A stretch of DNA of 64,000 nt from WHSO01 sp050485485 (GTDB lineage Bacteria > Pseudomonadota > Alphaproteobacteria > SMXQ01): positions 32,723 to 96,722 of the forward strand of contig JBJHBM010000005.1 in the NCBI GenBank assembly GCA_050485485.1, read 5' to 3'. Both the position numbers and the translations under genes were made by a program. The notes below the pieces were generated by a model. That model searched no databases, was not told where the DNA came from, and saw only the letters and a program-made list of their open reading frames with translations. Positions within the stretch are counted from its first letter, which is position 1. Every line of letters begins with the position of its first letter. This document shows, in pieces, positions 36,376 to 45,452 of the stretch.

Positions 36376-37137
36376 ATGGAGATGAGGACGATGAAATCGC
36401 TTCGGCGCGCGGCCTTGGGCCTGGTTCTTGCGGGGGGCATCATTACCGCCGCCTCGGCCCACGACGTCTGGATCACCTCGGAGGGTAGCGGCGCGGAGAC
36501 GCGGCTGGTGCTCACCTATGGCCACCCGCCCGATGATCTCGCCCGGCCCGAGCGTAGCAAGCTGTTCGCGCTCGACCTTGTGACGGCCACGGTGCGGACC
36601 TCGATCCTCGGCCGCGTCGGCAAGGGTGGCGACCGTGCCACTGCGATCGTGACAGAGCCGCTCGGCGTGGACGCCGCCGGGGCCGTGGTCGCGGCACATT
36701 ACGACAACGGATTCTGGTCGCGCATCGGCAGGACGTCCTACAACACCAACATGCTCAACGTGCCCGGGACCGAGCGCGCCATCTGGTCGCAGAAGTTCGC
36801 CAAAATCCTGCTGCCGGGCGGCGACGGAAAGGCACATACGCAGGCGGTCGGCCACCTCGTGGAACTGGTGCCGCTGGAGTCGCCGTGGTCGGCGGGCAAG
36901 ACCTTGCGGGTGCGTGCGCTGCTCGACGGAAAGCCGATGGCCGACAGCAGCATCATCGTCGGCGACGGCGTCACCGACAAGGCGGGCGAGATCAAGACCG
37001 ACGCGGAAGGGGTGGCCTCGGTTGTGCTGGAAAAGGGCCGCTGGCATGTTCTCGCGCTCGCCCACAGCGCTCCGAGCCGTGCTTCGGCCCTGGCCAAGGA
37101 CGACGCCTACGTGGCGACGTTGAGCTTCGGCCTTTGA
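36376..37137 (+). CDS. DUF4198 periplasmic metal-uptake accessory protein
   Basis: 253 residues with a signal peptide cut after A-S-A, leaving a mature start H-D-V-W-I. Its N-terminal His is typical of DUF4198 proteins, a family related to extracytoplasmic NikK-type nickel components and often coded beside TonB receptors. The C-terminal 80 residues form an Ig-like carboxypeptidase-regulatory-type domain (L-D-G-K-P-M-A-D-S ... T-D-K-A-G-E-I-K-T-D-A-E-G). AAAGGA precedes the ATG by 5 nt; a second Met lies at 36391. Confidence 0.82.
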   Translation: MEMRTMKSLRRAALGLVLAGGIITAASAHDVWITSEGSGAETRLVLTYGHPPDDLARPERSKLFALDLVTATVRTSILGRVGKGGDRATAIVTEPLGVDAAGAVVAAHYDNGFWSRIGRTSYNTNMLNVPGTERAIWSQKFAKILLPGGDGKAHTQAVGHLVELVPLESPWSAGKTLRVRALLDGKPMADSSIIVGDGVTDKAGEIKTDAEGVASVVLEKGRWHVLALAHSAPSRASALAKDDAYVATLSFGL

Positions 37138-37143
37138 TCTTCG

Positions 37144-37974
37144 GTGAACATGTCCACGTCCCGTCTTGCGAATGCCGCGGACGGCGAGAGGCGGCGCTGG
37201 TGCGTCGCCTGCGCCGCTGCGCTCATACTTCATGTCGGGGTGGCGACGGCCTTTTTCGCTTTGGTGCCCGAAAGGAGCGGGGCGCGGGGCGACGACGTTT
37301 CCGTCATGGAAATCGCCTTCGTGCCGCTCTCTTCGGAAGCGGTCGCCTCCAAAGAAGAAATCCGGAAGGACACGCCCGGACAGGAGGAGGAGCGGGACGC
37401 GGACACTTCCCCCGAGGATACGGCTGAAGTGGAACAGGATGCCGTCGAGACTGCGGATGCGGGAGAGCCGCCCGGGTCCGTGGTGCGGGCGGAGGACGCC
37501 TTGCGGCCTGCGCCCGAGCCTTTTTCCCCGTTGCCCCCTCCGCGGCGGCCGTCCCAGGCGCAGACTAGGAGCCCTGTTGACGTTGCCGAAGAGGTGCGGA
37601 CGCGTCCGTCGGCGGCAGGAAGCGCGGTTCCGGATGCCGTTCCCGGAGGTGCCGAGCCTCGGGAGGTCGCCCGCGCGGCATCAGGCCTTCGCGTCGAATA
37701 CTCCGCGCTGCTCCGCGCCTGGCTGGAGCGCCATCGCCAGTATCCGTACCTCGCGAGGGTGCGCCGACAGCAGGGCACGGCGACCCTGGCCTTCGTCATA
37801 GACCGGACGGGACGGGTGCTGGAGTTCCGGTTGCAACGCAGCAGCGGTCATGGGCTCCTCGACCGTGAGGTCACCGAGATGATCGCCCGCGCGCAGCCGC
37901 TGCCGCCGGTGCCCGAATCCATTCCCGGAGCACGGTTCGAATTCGTCGTCCCGATCCTCTTCCGCCTCGACTAG
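37144..37974 (+). CDS. TonB energy transducer of the receptor cassette
   Basis: 276 residues; GTG 37144 or ATG 37150. A membrane anchor (about 20-42) is followed by an acidic/proline linker (about 60-150). A TonB C-terminal domain follows (about 185-276), with Y-S-A-L-L-R-A-W-L-E-R-H-R-Q-Y-P-Y-L-A (near 187-205) and the conserved G-T-A-T-L-A-F-V-I-D-R-T-G-R-V. It couples the proton-motive force, through ExbBD, to the receptor. No exbB/exbD is adjacent, so it must borrow them. Six bp after the DUF4198 gene. Confidence 0.88.
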   Translation: MNMSTSRLANAADGERRRWCVACAAALILHVGVATAFFALVPERSGARGDDVSVMEIAFVPLSSEAVASKEEIRKDTPGQEEERDADTSPEDTAEVEQDAVETADAGEPPGSVVRAEDALRPAPEPFSPLPPPRRPSQAQTRSPVDVAEEVRTRPSAAGSAVPDAVPGGAEPREVARAASGLRVEYSALLRAWLERHRQYPYLARVRRQQGTATLAFVIDRTGRVLEFRLQRSSGHGLLDREVTEMIARAQPLPPVPESIPGARFEFVVPILFRLD

Positions 37975-38014
37975 CTCCCTCGCTCGTGGGAGAGTGCCGC
38001 GCGAAAGGAGCGCC

Positions 38015-39229
38015 ATGACCTCGCGCGACATGGAAACGCTGGAGTCCTACGGCCCAAGGTTTGCCCCCTACGCTTGCCATCCCGGCGCGAGCCGCGGCCG
38101 TCTTCACCCGGAAGCGCTGAGTGCCGGGCGTTCGGAGTTCCAACGCGACCGCGATCGCGTGATCCATTCAGCCGCATTCCGGCGTCTCAAGCATAAGACG
38201 CAGGTCTTCGTCTATCACGAGGGCGACTATTACCGCACCCGGCTCACCCACTCGATCGAGGTGAGCCAGATCGCGCGTTCGATCTCGCGCTCGCTGGGCT
38301 TGAACGAAGACTTGGCAGAGGCGCTGGCCTTGGCCCACGATCTCGGCCATACCCCCTTCGGGCACTGCGGGGAGGATGCCCTCGACGCCGCCATGAGAGA
38401 TTTCGGCGGCTTCGACCACAATGCCCAGACGCTCCGCATTCTCACGCGGCTGGAGCATCGTTACGCGGCCTTCGACGGACTCAATCTGACTTGGGAAACC
38501 TTGGAAGGCGTGGTCAAGCACAACGGTCCGCTGGTCCGGACCACGGAAGAGGCACATGAGGCGATCCCGGCCGAGATTCTGGAGTTCGATGCGCGCTTTC
38601 CGCTCGACCTGGCGACTTTCGCTTCCGCAGAGGCCCAGGTGGCCTCCCTCTCGGACGATATCGCCTACAACAATCACGACATAGACGACGGGCTCCGGGC
38701 CGGGCTGTTCGATGTCCCGGACCTTGCCCAGGTGCCGCTGGTTGGACCCGTGTTCGCCGAGGTCCAGATCCGCCACCCCGGCCTCGAACGCGGTCGTCTG
38801 GTCCACGAGGCGGTGCGGCGGCTCATCAACGCCATGGTGACGGACCTTCTGGCCGAATCCCGCGGCCGGATCGCCCATGCCCGGCCGCAGACCCCTGACG
38901 ATATCCGCCGGCGCGATGAGCCGGTCGTTGCATTTTCCGACGCAATGGCCGAAAACGACCGCGCGCTAAAGCGGTTCCTGTTCGCGCGCATGTACCGTCA
39001 CGACCGGGTCAATGCCATGACCGAGGTCGGTAGGCGGGTGGTGCGCGAGCTGTTCGACCTGTTCCTGGACCACCCGGCAAAACTGCCCGAAGAATGGCAG
39101 GCCGGACTCGTTGGGGCGGGACGTGCGGCGACGGCGCGCGCGGTATGCGACTATATCGCGGGCATGACGGACCGTTACGCGCTGAACCAGCACCGCCGCC
39201 TGATCGGTGGCCTTGAGATGCCACGCTAA
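38015..39229 (+). CDS. dgt: dGTP triphosphohydrolase-like protein
   Basis: 404 residues from ATG 38015 (AAAGGAG directly upstream; GTG 37994 is possible). HD-domain metal motif R-L-T-H-S-I-E-V (near 76), and L-A-H-D-L-G-H-T-P-F-G-H (near 107-118) with the second histidine pair. Belongs to the shorter Dgt type common in alphaproteobacteria that cleaves dNTPs to nucleosides and triphosphate. Followed 8 bp later by argS, the conserved order. Confidence 0.93.
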   Translation: MTSRDMETLESYGPRFAPYACHPGASRGRLHPEALSAGRSEFQRDRDRVIHSAAFRRLKHKTQVFVYHEGDYYRTRLTHSIEVSQIARSISRSLGLNEDLAEALALAHDLGHTPFGHCGEDALDAAMRDFGGFDHNAQTLRILTRLEHRYAAFDGLNLTWETLEGVVKHNGPLVRTTEEAHEAIPAEILEFDARFPLDLATFASAEAQVASLSDDIAYNNHDIDDGLRAGLFDVPDLAQVPLVGPVFAEVQIRHPGLERGRLVHEAVRRLINAMVTDLLAESRGRIAHARPQTPDDIRRRDEPVVAFSDAMAENDRALKRFLFARMYRHDRVNAMTEVGRRVVRELFDLFLDHPAKLPEEWQAGLVGAGRAATARAVCDYIAGMTDRYALNQHRRLIGGLEMPR

Positions 39230-39237
39230 GGCAAAAT

Positions 39238-40989
39238 ATGAATCTTTTCAGAGATTTTCACGCTGAAGTTTCGAAAGTAATAGAAGATCTCTCGCAGGAA
39301 GGGCTGGTCCCCCGCGGACTCGATTGCGTGCGCGTCTCCTGCGAACCGCCGCGCGAAGCCGCCCATGGAGACATCACCACCAATGCCGCCATGGTGCTGG
39401 CGAAACCCGCAGGAATGAAGCCGCGCGACCTCGCCCAGCTCATCGCGGATAGGCTGGCCGCGCACCACGCGGTCGAAACCGCGGTCGTGGCGGGGCCCGG
39501 CTTTATCAACCTGAGGCTCGCGCGCGGCTTTTGGCTCAACCGCCTGCGCGATATCCTGGAAGCTGGAACAGCCTACGGGGATTCCGATATCGGCGCGGGG
39601 CGGAGGATCAACGTCGAATACGTCTCGGCCAATCCGACCGGGCCGATGCACGTCGGTCATGCCCGCGGTGCCGTGGTAGGCGATGTGCTCGCGTCCCTGC
39701 TCGCCAAGGCGGGTTTCGATGTCACCCGCGAGTACTACATCAACGATGCCGGCGCCCAGGTGGACGTGTTGGCGCGCTCGACTCATTTGCGCTACCGCGA
39801 GGCTCTCGGTCAGGACATCGGGGCGATCCCGGAAGGCCTCTACCCAGGCGAATACCTGAAGGATGTCGGCCATGCGCTCGCCGCCCGCGACGGCACGAAA
39901 TGGCTGGGCGAACCCGAGGAAGCGTGGCTCGCGCCGGTACGCGACTTCGCCATTGACGCGATGATGGAAATGATTCGATCGGACCTCGCCGCGCTCGGGG
40001 TCGCGCATGACGTGTTTTCTTCCGAGCGTGCCTTGGTGGAGGCCGGACGGGTGGGAGAAGCCTTCGACCGGCTCGATCGGGCAGACTTGATTTACACCGG
40101 CGTGCTCGAGCCCCCCAAGGGCATGAAGCCGGAGGATTGGGAGCCGCGTCCGCAGACCCTGTTCCGTTCCACCGACTTCGGCGACGATGTCGACCGGCCG
40201 CTCAAGAAGTCCGATGGAGGTTGGACCTACTTCGCCTCCGATATCGCCTATCACCTCGACAAGTACCGACGGGGCTTCGAGACCATGATCGACGTCTGGG
40301 GCGCCGATCACGGCGGCTACGTCAAGCGCGTGGCGGCGGCGGTCAAGGCGCTCACCGACGGCAAGGGGGTGCTCGATGTCAAGCTTTGCCAGCTCGTCTC
40401 GCTGCTCGACGGCGGCGAGCCGGTCAAGATGTCGAAACGCGCGGGTACCTTCGTGACGCTCAACGACGTGGTGGAGGCCGTCGGGAAGGATGTGGTGCGC
40501 TTCATCATGCTCACGCGCTCCAACGACGCGGCGCTTGAGTTCGACTTGCGCAAGGTGCTGGAGCAGACCCGGGACAATCCGGTATTCTACGTTCAATATG
40601 CCCATGCGCGCGCCTGTTCGGTTTTCCGAAACGCGGCGTCGGAACTGCCCGATATCTCTACCGACACCGCGAGCCTTGCCGCCGCGCCGCTCGATTCCTT
40701 GACCGGAGCGGAAGAGATTGATTTGATTCGACTGATGGTGGCTTGGCCGCGCGTGGTGGAAAGCGCGGCGGAAGCGCATGAGCCACATCGTGTCGCCTAT
40801 TACCTGCAGGAGCTCGCGGCGGCGTTCCACGGTCTCTGGAACAAGGGCAACGCCGATGCCGATGCCCGCTTCCTGGTGGAGGATCGAGCGCGGGCGCGCG
40901 ATCGTCTCGCGCTGGTTCGGGGTATGCAGGCCGTGATCGCGTCGGGCCTTGACGTGCTCGGCGTCAAACCGGTTGAGGAGATGCGTTGA
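39238..40989 (+). CDS. argS: arginyl-tRNA synthetase
   Basis: 583 residues, class I. The ATP motif P-T-G-P-M-H-V-G-H-A (near 132-141) replaces HIGH, and K-M-S-K-R-A (near 397-402) is the KMSKS loop. N-terminal additional domain (1-110) for tRNA recognition and a C-terminal D-A-L-R-x-type anticodon-binding domain. The final base of its stop codon is the first base of the next ATG (TGATG). Confidence 0.97.
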   Translation: MNLFRDFHAEVSKVIEDLSQEGLVPRGLDCVRVSCEPPREAAHGDITTNAAMVLAKPAGMKPRDLAQLIADRLAAHHAVETAVVAGPGFINLRLARGFWLNRLRDILEAGTAYGDSDIGAGRRINVEYVSANPTGPMHVGHARGAVVGDVLASLLAKAGFDVTREYYINDAGAQVDVLARSTHLRYREALGQDIGAIPEGLYPGEYLKDVGHALAARDGTKWLGEPEEAWLAPVRDFAIDAMMEMIRSDLAALGVAHDVFSSERALVEAGRVGEAFDRLDRADLIYTGVLEPPKGMKPEDWEPRPQTLFRSTDFGDDVDRPLKKSDGGWTYFASDIAYHLDKYRRGFETMIDVWGADHGGYVKRVAAAVKALTDGKGVLDVKLCQLVSLLDGGEPVKMSKRAGTFVTLNDVVEAVGKDVVRFIMLTRSNDAALEFDLRKVLEQTRDNPVFYVQYAHARACSVFRNAASELPDISTDTASLAAAPLDSLTGAEEIDLIRLMVAWPRVVESAAEAHEPHRVAYYLQELAAAFHGLWNKGNADADARFLVEDRARARDRLALVRGMQAVIASGLDVLGVKPVEEMR

Positions 40990-41834
40990 TGACGTCCGAT
41001 AATGATCCTCGCTTGGCGCCCCGCTTCGGCGGCGCGCGCGCGCCGGAAGTCGATCCCTACGATCGTCCGGCCGCCGACCCGCGCCGCACCGTGCGCAAGC
41101 GCCTGCTGGGGGTGGTCGTGGCGCTGGTGGCGTTCGGTGGCTTCGCCGGGATTGCCTGGTACGCTACCAGCCAGGGTCAGAAGGATCAGGGTGCGATCGT
41201 GCCGGTCATCACTGCCGACAACGAGCCCATCAAGGAACGCCCGCTGGAGCCGGGCGGCCTCGACGTACCGCACCGTGACATGCAGGTCTTCAGCCGCATC
41301 GCGCCGTCGGGGCAGCCTCAGCGGGTGGAGCAGTTGTTGCCTCCGCCCGAGGCGCCGGTCGCACGACCGGTGCCGGAACCTGCCCAGGTTGTGCCGGAGC
41401 CTCCACAGATCGGCGAGCGCGGCGCGACACCGGCGCCGCCGCGCGAGGTGACCGCCGTTCCACCTCCGCCGCCCGCGTCGCCGGTGGTCCCGGCGCAATC
41501 CGCTCCAAGCCTCGCGGCTGAGGGGCCCAAGCCGGCGCCTCAGCCAGCGGCACCGGCGGCCCAGCAGACTGCCGCGCTGCCGACTGCGGCTTGGCGCGTC
41601 CAGCTTGGCGCGACCCAGGACGAGGCGCGGGCGCGCAGCGCACTCGCCCAGATCGTCAAGACGAACGACGACCTCCTGGGGAACCAGCCGAACGGCGTGG
41701 AACGCGCCGATCTCGGCGCCAAGGGGATATTCTGGCGCATGCGGGCGGGGGCCTTTGCCGACCGCGCCGGTGCCGACGACCTGTGCAAGAAGCTCGCCGC
41801 CCGCAAGGTGAGCTGCACGGTCGTCAGGCCCTGA
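40989..41834 (+). CDS. SPOR-domain membrane protein
   Basis: 281 residues. A single membrane helix (about 38-58) is followed by a long proline/alanine/glutamate linker (about 95-200). A SPOR domain (about 202-281) begins with W-R-V-Q-L-G-A and ends in C-T-V-V. SPOR domains bind denuded peptidoglycan at division sites, so the protein probably acts in septal wall processing. Same position next to nagZ in most alphaproteobacteria. Confidence 0.9.
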   Translation: MTSDNDPRLAPRFGGARAPEVDPYDRPAADPRRTVRKRLLGVVVALVAFGGFAGIAWYATSQGQKDQGAIVPVITADNEPIKERPLEPGGLDVPHRDMQVFSRIAPSGQPQRVEQLLPPPEAPVARPVPEPAQVVPEPPQIGERGATPAPPREVTAVPPPPPASPVVPAQSAPSLAAEGPKPAPQPAAPAAQQTAALPTAAWRVQLGATQDEARARSALAQIVKTNDDLLGNQPNGVERADLGAKGIFWRMRAGAFADRAGADDLCKKLAARKVSCTVVRP

Positions 41835-41852
41835 CGCTTTCCGCGTGGCACG

Positions 41853-42899
41853 ATGGCGCCGGCGCCCAAGGCCCTGATTCTCGGTGTCGGAGGCCTGCGT
41901 CTCGATGTCGCGGAACGCGCCTTCTTCCATGAGGCGGATCCGCTCGGCTTCATCCTGTTCGCGCGCAATGTGGAAGGCCCGGAGCAGGTCCGAACGCTCG
42001 TCGCTGATCTGCGCGATACCGTGGGCCGGGCAGGCGCGCCGGTGCTGGTCGACCAGGAAGGGGGCAGGGTGGCGCGTTTGAAGCCCCCTCATTGGCGGGC
42101 AGCGCCTTCCGCCGCTGTTTTCGGGCGGCTCGCCCGGACCGACCGCGAGGCGGCCTGCCGGGCCACGTACCTCAACGCACGGCTGATCGGTGCCGAGCTG
42201 GCCGCGCTCGGCATCACGGTGGACTGCGCTCCGGTCCTTGACGTGCCGACGTCTGTTGCCGATCCCGTGATCGGTGACCGTGCTTTCGCTGGCGAGCCGG
42301 AGCCGGTAGCGCTGCTGGGCGCGGCGTTCTGCGATGGTCTTATCGATTCCGGCGTGCTGCCGGTGATCAAGCACATCCCGGGGCATGGCCGCGCCGAGGT
42401 AGACAGCCACAAGAGGCTCCCGCGCATCGATGCGAAGCGCACGGAGCTGGCCTCGCGCGATTTCGCCCCGTTTCGCGCGCTCGCTGCTCGTGCGGCACCC
42501 GAGCCCTGGGCCATGACCGCCCACGTGGTTTACGAGGCCTATGACGAGGCGGCCCCGGCCACGCTTTCGCCCGCGGTGCTGTCGGATGTGGTGCGGGGCG
42601 AGATTGGTTTCGACGGTATCATCATTTCCGATGATCTTTCCATGGGAGCCCTGAGCGGCGTCTACGGAGACCGCACCCAGGGCGCGCTTGCGGCAGGCTG
42701 CGATATTGCGCTCCATTGCAACGGCGACATGACGGAGATGGCGGCGGTAGCGGCCGCGGCCGGTCCCGTCGGCGGCGTCACGGCGGCCCGCCTTGCGCGG
42801 TCCATCGAGGCTCTCGACATGCCCGCTCCGTTCGATGCCGCCGCGGCGCGGGCCGAGCTCGAGAGGTTGCTGGCGCCACTAGCGGGCAACGCGGCGTGA
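41853..42899 (+). CDS. nagZ: beta-N-acetylhexosaminidase (muropeptide recycling)
   Basis: 348 residues, glycoside hydrolase family 3. The signature K-H-I-P-G-H-G-R-A-E-V-D-S-H (near 172-185) contains the catalytic His-Asp dyad loop, and D-D-L-S-M-G-A-L (near 261) the nucleophile region. Cleaves GlcNAc from anhydro-muropeptides in the cytoplasm during wall recycling. Its stop overlaps the next ATG (TGATG). Confidence 0.95.
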   Translation: MAPAPKALILGVGGLRLDVAERAFFHEADPLGFILFARNVEGPEQVRTLVADLRDTVGRAGAPVLVDQEGGRVARLKPPHWRAAPSAAVFGRLARTDREAACRATYLNARLIGAELAALGITVDCAPVLDVPTSVADPVIGDRAFAGEPEPVALLGAAFCDGLIDSGVLPVIKHIPGHGRAEVDSHKRLPRIDAKRTELASRDFAPFRALAARAAPEPWAMTAHVVYEAYDEAAPATLSPAVLSDVVRGEIGFDGIIISDDLSMGALSGVYGDRTQGALAAGCDIALHCNGDMTEMAAVAAAAGPVGGVTAARLARSIEALDMPAPFDAAAARAELERLLAPLAGNAA

Positions 42900-43588
42900 T
42901 GGTCGACGTCGGCGCGATCCTGGCAGCCGCCTCGGTCTGGGTGATTCCCGTTGTCCTGGCGATCACGCTGCACGAGGCCGCTCACGGTTTCGCTGCGCTG
43001 CGCTTTGGCGACGATACCGCCTTGCGGGCCGGCCGGGTGACCCTCAACCCGTTTCGCCACGTCGATCCGCTCGGCACCATCATTATCCCGGCGCTGCTGC
43101 TGATCGCGCGTTCGCCATTCCTGTTCGGCTATGCCAAGCCCGTACCCGTGGACTTCATGCGGCTCAACAATCCGCGCCGCGATATGGTCTGGGTGGCGTT
43201 GGCCGGACCGGGCACCAATATCGTGCTTGCGGTGCTGTCCGCGCTGCTGCTCCATGCGGCCCAGTATGCGCCGGGCTGGGCCGCGCCCTGGCTTATCGAG
43301 AACCTTAAGAATTCAGTCGTTATCAATGCATTATTGGCGGTTTTTAACATGCTGCCTTTGCCGCCTCTGGACGGCGGAAGGGTGGCGGTCGGGTTGCTGC
43401 CGAATGCGCTCGCCTATCCGCTCGCCCGACTCGAAAGGTTCGGGCTTGCAATCCTGATCGGGGCGCTGTTCCTATTCCCGTTCCTCGGCGCCCAGATCGG
43501 GCTCGATCTCAACGTCTTCCGCTGGTTGGTGGGAATACCGACCGGATTCCTGATCGATCTGATCGCCACCATCACCGGACACGGCTAA
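42899..43588 (+). CDS. site-2 protease-family membrane metallopeptidase (M50)
   Basis: 229 residues. Five to six membrane helices, zinc motif H-E-A-A-H (near 24-28) and the second ligand in L-P-P-L-D-G-G-R-V (near 155-163). Intramembrane protease of the short, PDZ-less type. Substrate unknown. Overlaps nagZ by one base and precedes scpA by 9 bp, so it is in the cell-wall/chromosome operon. Confidence 0.92.
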   Translation: MVDVGAILAAASVWVIPVVLAITLHEAAHGFAALRFGDDTALRAGRVTLNPFRHVDPLGTIIIPALLLIARSPFLFGYAKPVPVDFMRLNNPRRDMVWVALAGPGTNIVLAVLSALLLHAAQYAPGWAAPWLIENLKNSVVINALLAVFNMLPLPPLDGGRVAVGLLPNALAYPLARLERFGLAILIGALFLFPFLGAQIGLDLNVFRWLVGIPTGFLIDLIATITGHG

Positions 43589-43597
43589 GATGCGGAC

Positions 43598-44416
43598 ATG
43601 AGCGATATCGGCCCCCGCCAGGACGGCTATTCGGAAGGCCCTGAACCCGCTGCCGTGGCGGGGATCGAAGGGCAGCTCGTGCTCGACCTCGAAGGCTTCG
43701 AGGGACCGATCGACCTTCTGCTCATGCTGGCGCGCGACCAGAAGGTGGACCTCGCCAAAATATCGATCCTCGCGCTCGCAGAGCAGTATCTGGCCTTCAT
43801 TGCCGCCGCCCAGCGCATCAGCCTCGAGATCGCGGCCGACTACCTCGTGATGGCGGCATGGCTCGCCTACCTGAAGTCCCGCCTGCTGTTGCCCGAGGAC
43901 GAGGGAAGCGAGGAGCAGCCCTCCGGCGCCCAGATGGCGGAGGCGCTCGCGTTCCAGCTGCGCCGGCTCGAATCGATGCAGGACGCGGGACAGCGACTTT
44001 TCGCGCGCCCGCTGCTGGGCCGCGACGTATTCGCGCGCGGCGCACCGGAAGGCGTCGAGATCGTAAAGGAGGCGGTGTTCGAGCCGACCCTTTACGAGCT
44101 GCTCAAGGCCTATGGCCAGATCCAGTCGCGCGGCGCCGACACCACCCTGCACATCGCCGCCCAGGAGCTCTATTCTGTGGAGCAGGCCGTCGAGCGCCTG
44201 CGCCGCCTGCTCGGCAGCGTCCCGGACTGGCAGAGCCTCGTGAGCTTCTTGCCGGACGACCTCAAGGGCGGCATCGTGCGGCGCTCGGCGCTGGCCTCCA
44301 CCTTCGTCGCGACGCTGGAACTGGTGCGCCAGGGGCAAGCCGAGGTGCGCCAGGACGGCGCGTTCCATCCCATCTACGTGCGGCCGCGACACGGGCCCGA
44401 CACGACCACCGAGTAG
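43598..44416 (+). CDS. scpA: segregation and condensation protein A
   Basis: 272 residues. Kleisin N-terminus F-E-G-P-I-D-L-L-L-M-L-A (near 35-46) and a C-terminal winged-helix region. Bridges the SMC dimer with ScpB in the bacterial condensin complex. The smc gene itself is not in the window. scpB starts 7 bp after. Confidence 0.95.
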   Translation: MSDIGPRQDGYSEGPEPAAVAGIEGQLVLDLEGFEGPIDLLLMLARDQKVDLAKISILALAEQYLAFIAAAQRISLEIAADYLVMAAWLAYLKSRLLLPEDEGSEEQPSGAQMAEALAFQLRRLESMQDAGQRLFARPLLGRDVFARGAPEGVEIVKEAVFEPTLYELLKAYGQIQSRGADTTLHIAAQELYSVEQAVERLRRLLGSVPDWQSLVSFLPDDLKGGIVRRSALASTFVATLELVRQGQAEVRQDGAFHPIYVRPRHGPDTTTE

Positions 44417-44423
44417 CAGTTCC

Positions 44424-45206
44424 ATGAGCGACATCGAGCATTCGCAGGATTCCGAACCCGCCGCCGCAACGCCGGAAACCGAAGACGCGCCTGCGCCCGA
44501 GGCGGCGGATGCCCCGGAAGCGCCGGCCGAGATCGACCCTCAACACCTGCGCCTGCTGGAGGCGATGCTGTTCTCCGCGGCCGAGCCCTTGTCGGAGGCG
44601 GCCATCGCCGAACGCATGCCCGACGGCGCGCCGGTTGCGGCCCTGCTGGCCGCGCTTGCCGAGGTCTACAGGGACCGCGGCGTCACCCTCGTGACGGTGG
44701 GCGGCTGCTGGCTGTTCCGCACCGCGGAGGACCTGTCGGAGCAGCTGCGCGTGCACATGCAGGTGCCGAAGCGCCTGTCGCGCGCGGCCATGGAGACGCT
44801 CGCCATCGTCGCCTATCACCAGCCCGTCACCCGTGCCGAGATCGAGGAAATCCGCGGCGTCGGCCTGTCGAAGGGGACGCTGGACGCGCTGATGGAGCAG
44901 GGCTGGATCGGCCCGCGCGGGCGGCGGCGCACCGCCGGGCGGCCGGTGACCTGGGGCACCACCCAGCGCTTCCTCGCCACCTTCGGCCTCGCGGCGATCG
45001 GCGACCTGCCCGGGCTCGACGACCTCAAGGCCGCGGGATTGCTGGACAAACGGCCGGCGATCCAGATCACGGACGTCCAGGAAGGGGCCGGGGAGGACGC
45101 CGACGAGGCGCCGTTCGACGAGGACGAGCCGCTCGACATGGACCTCCCCGACGAGGACACGGAAGGCCCGCCAGAATCCTCCTCCGATACGGATAAAAAC
45201 CCTTAA
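44424..45206 (+). CDS. scpB: segregation and condensation protein B
   Basis: 260 residues with two winged-helix domains (about 35-200) and conserved S-R-A-A-M-E-T-L-A-I-V-A-Y-H-Q-P-V-T (near 117-134). Acidic disordered tails at both ends (E-E-D-A-P..., D-E-D-E-P...). Partner of ScpA in condensin. In most alphaproteobacteria tatA follows directly, but here an iron-transport operon intervenes. Confidence 0.95.
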   Translation: MSDIEHSQDSEPAAATPETEDAPAPEAADAPEAPAEIDPQHLRLLEAMLFSAAEPLSEAAIAERMPDGAPVAALLAALAEVYRDRGVTLVTVGGCWLFRTAEDLSEQLRVHMQVPKRLSRAAMETLAIVAYHQPVTRAEIEEIRGVGLSKGTLDALMEQGWIGPRGRRRTAGRPVTWGTTQRFLATFGLAAIGDLPGLDDLKAAGLLDKRPAIQITDVQEGAGEDADEAPFDEDEPLDMDLPDEDTEGPPESSSDTDKNP

Positions 45207-45310
45207 AGGGGGCCTCCGCGACACCGGGCCGCGCCCCGTTCCTGCCGCTTATTTTCCCATATAAAAACTATGGAAATGTGCTAGCGTCACGACGCCCGCC
45301 AGAGCGAAAA

Positions 45311-45325
45311 TGCGAGGCGTTCGCA
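45311..45325. promoter_or_regulatory. Fur/Mur-like operator box 1 before fbpA
   Basis: TGCGAGGCGTTCGCA, a near-palindrome that shares 12 of 15 bases with box 2 at 45379. It resembles the alphaproteobacterial Fur (GCAAATGANNNTCATTTGC-like) operator. It ends 9 bp before a candidate -35 (TTGGCT at 45335). Confidence 0.6.
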
Positions 45326-45334
45326 AAATAAGAC

Positions 45335-45363
45335 TTGGCTGCAGGCCATGCGTGGGGTAGAAG
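45335..45363 (+). promoter_or_regulatory. candidate fbpA promoter
   Basis: TTGGCT (45335-45340), a 17-bp spacer and TAGAAG (45358-45363). Spacing is ideal, hexamers are fair. It lies between the two operator-like boxes, so a repressor at both could block it. Confidence 0.4.
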
Positions 45364-45378
45364 AACCGACATCGCAAG

Positions 45379-45393
45379 TGCAAAGCATTCGCA
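45379..45393. promoter_or_regulatory. Fur/Mur-like operator box 2 before fbpA
   Basis: TGCAAAGCATTCGCA, matching box 1 at 12 of 15 positions (TGC, A, GC and TTCGCA conserved). Lies just past the expected transcription start of the promoter at 45335. Box centres are 68 bp apart. Confidence 0.6.
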
Positions 45394-45452
45394 TTTGTGC
45401 GTCGCAACCGTCCCGCCGCAACCACCAGCAGGCCAGGCCCAAGGAGTTCCAC

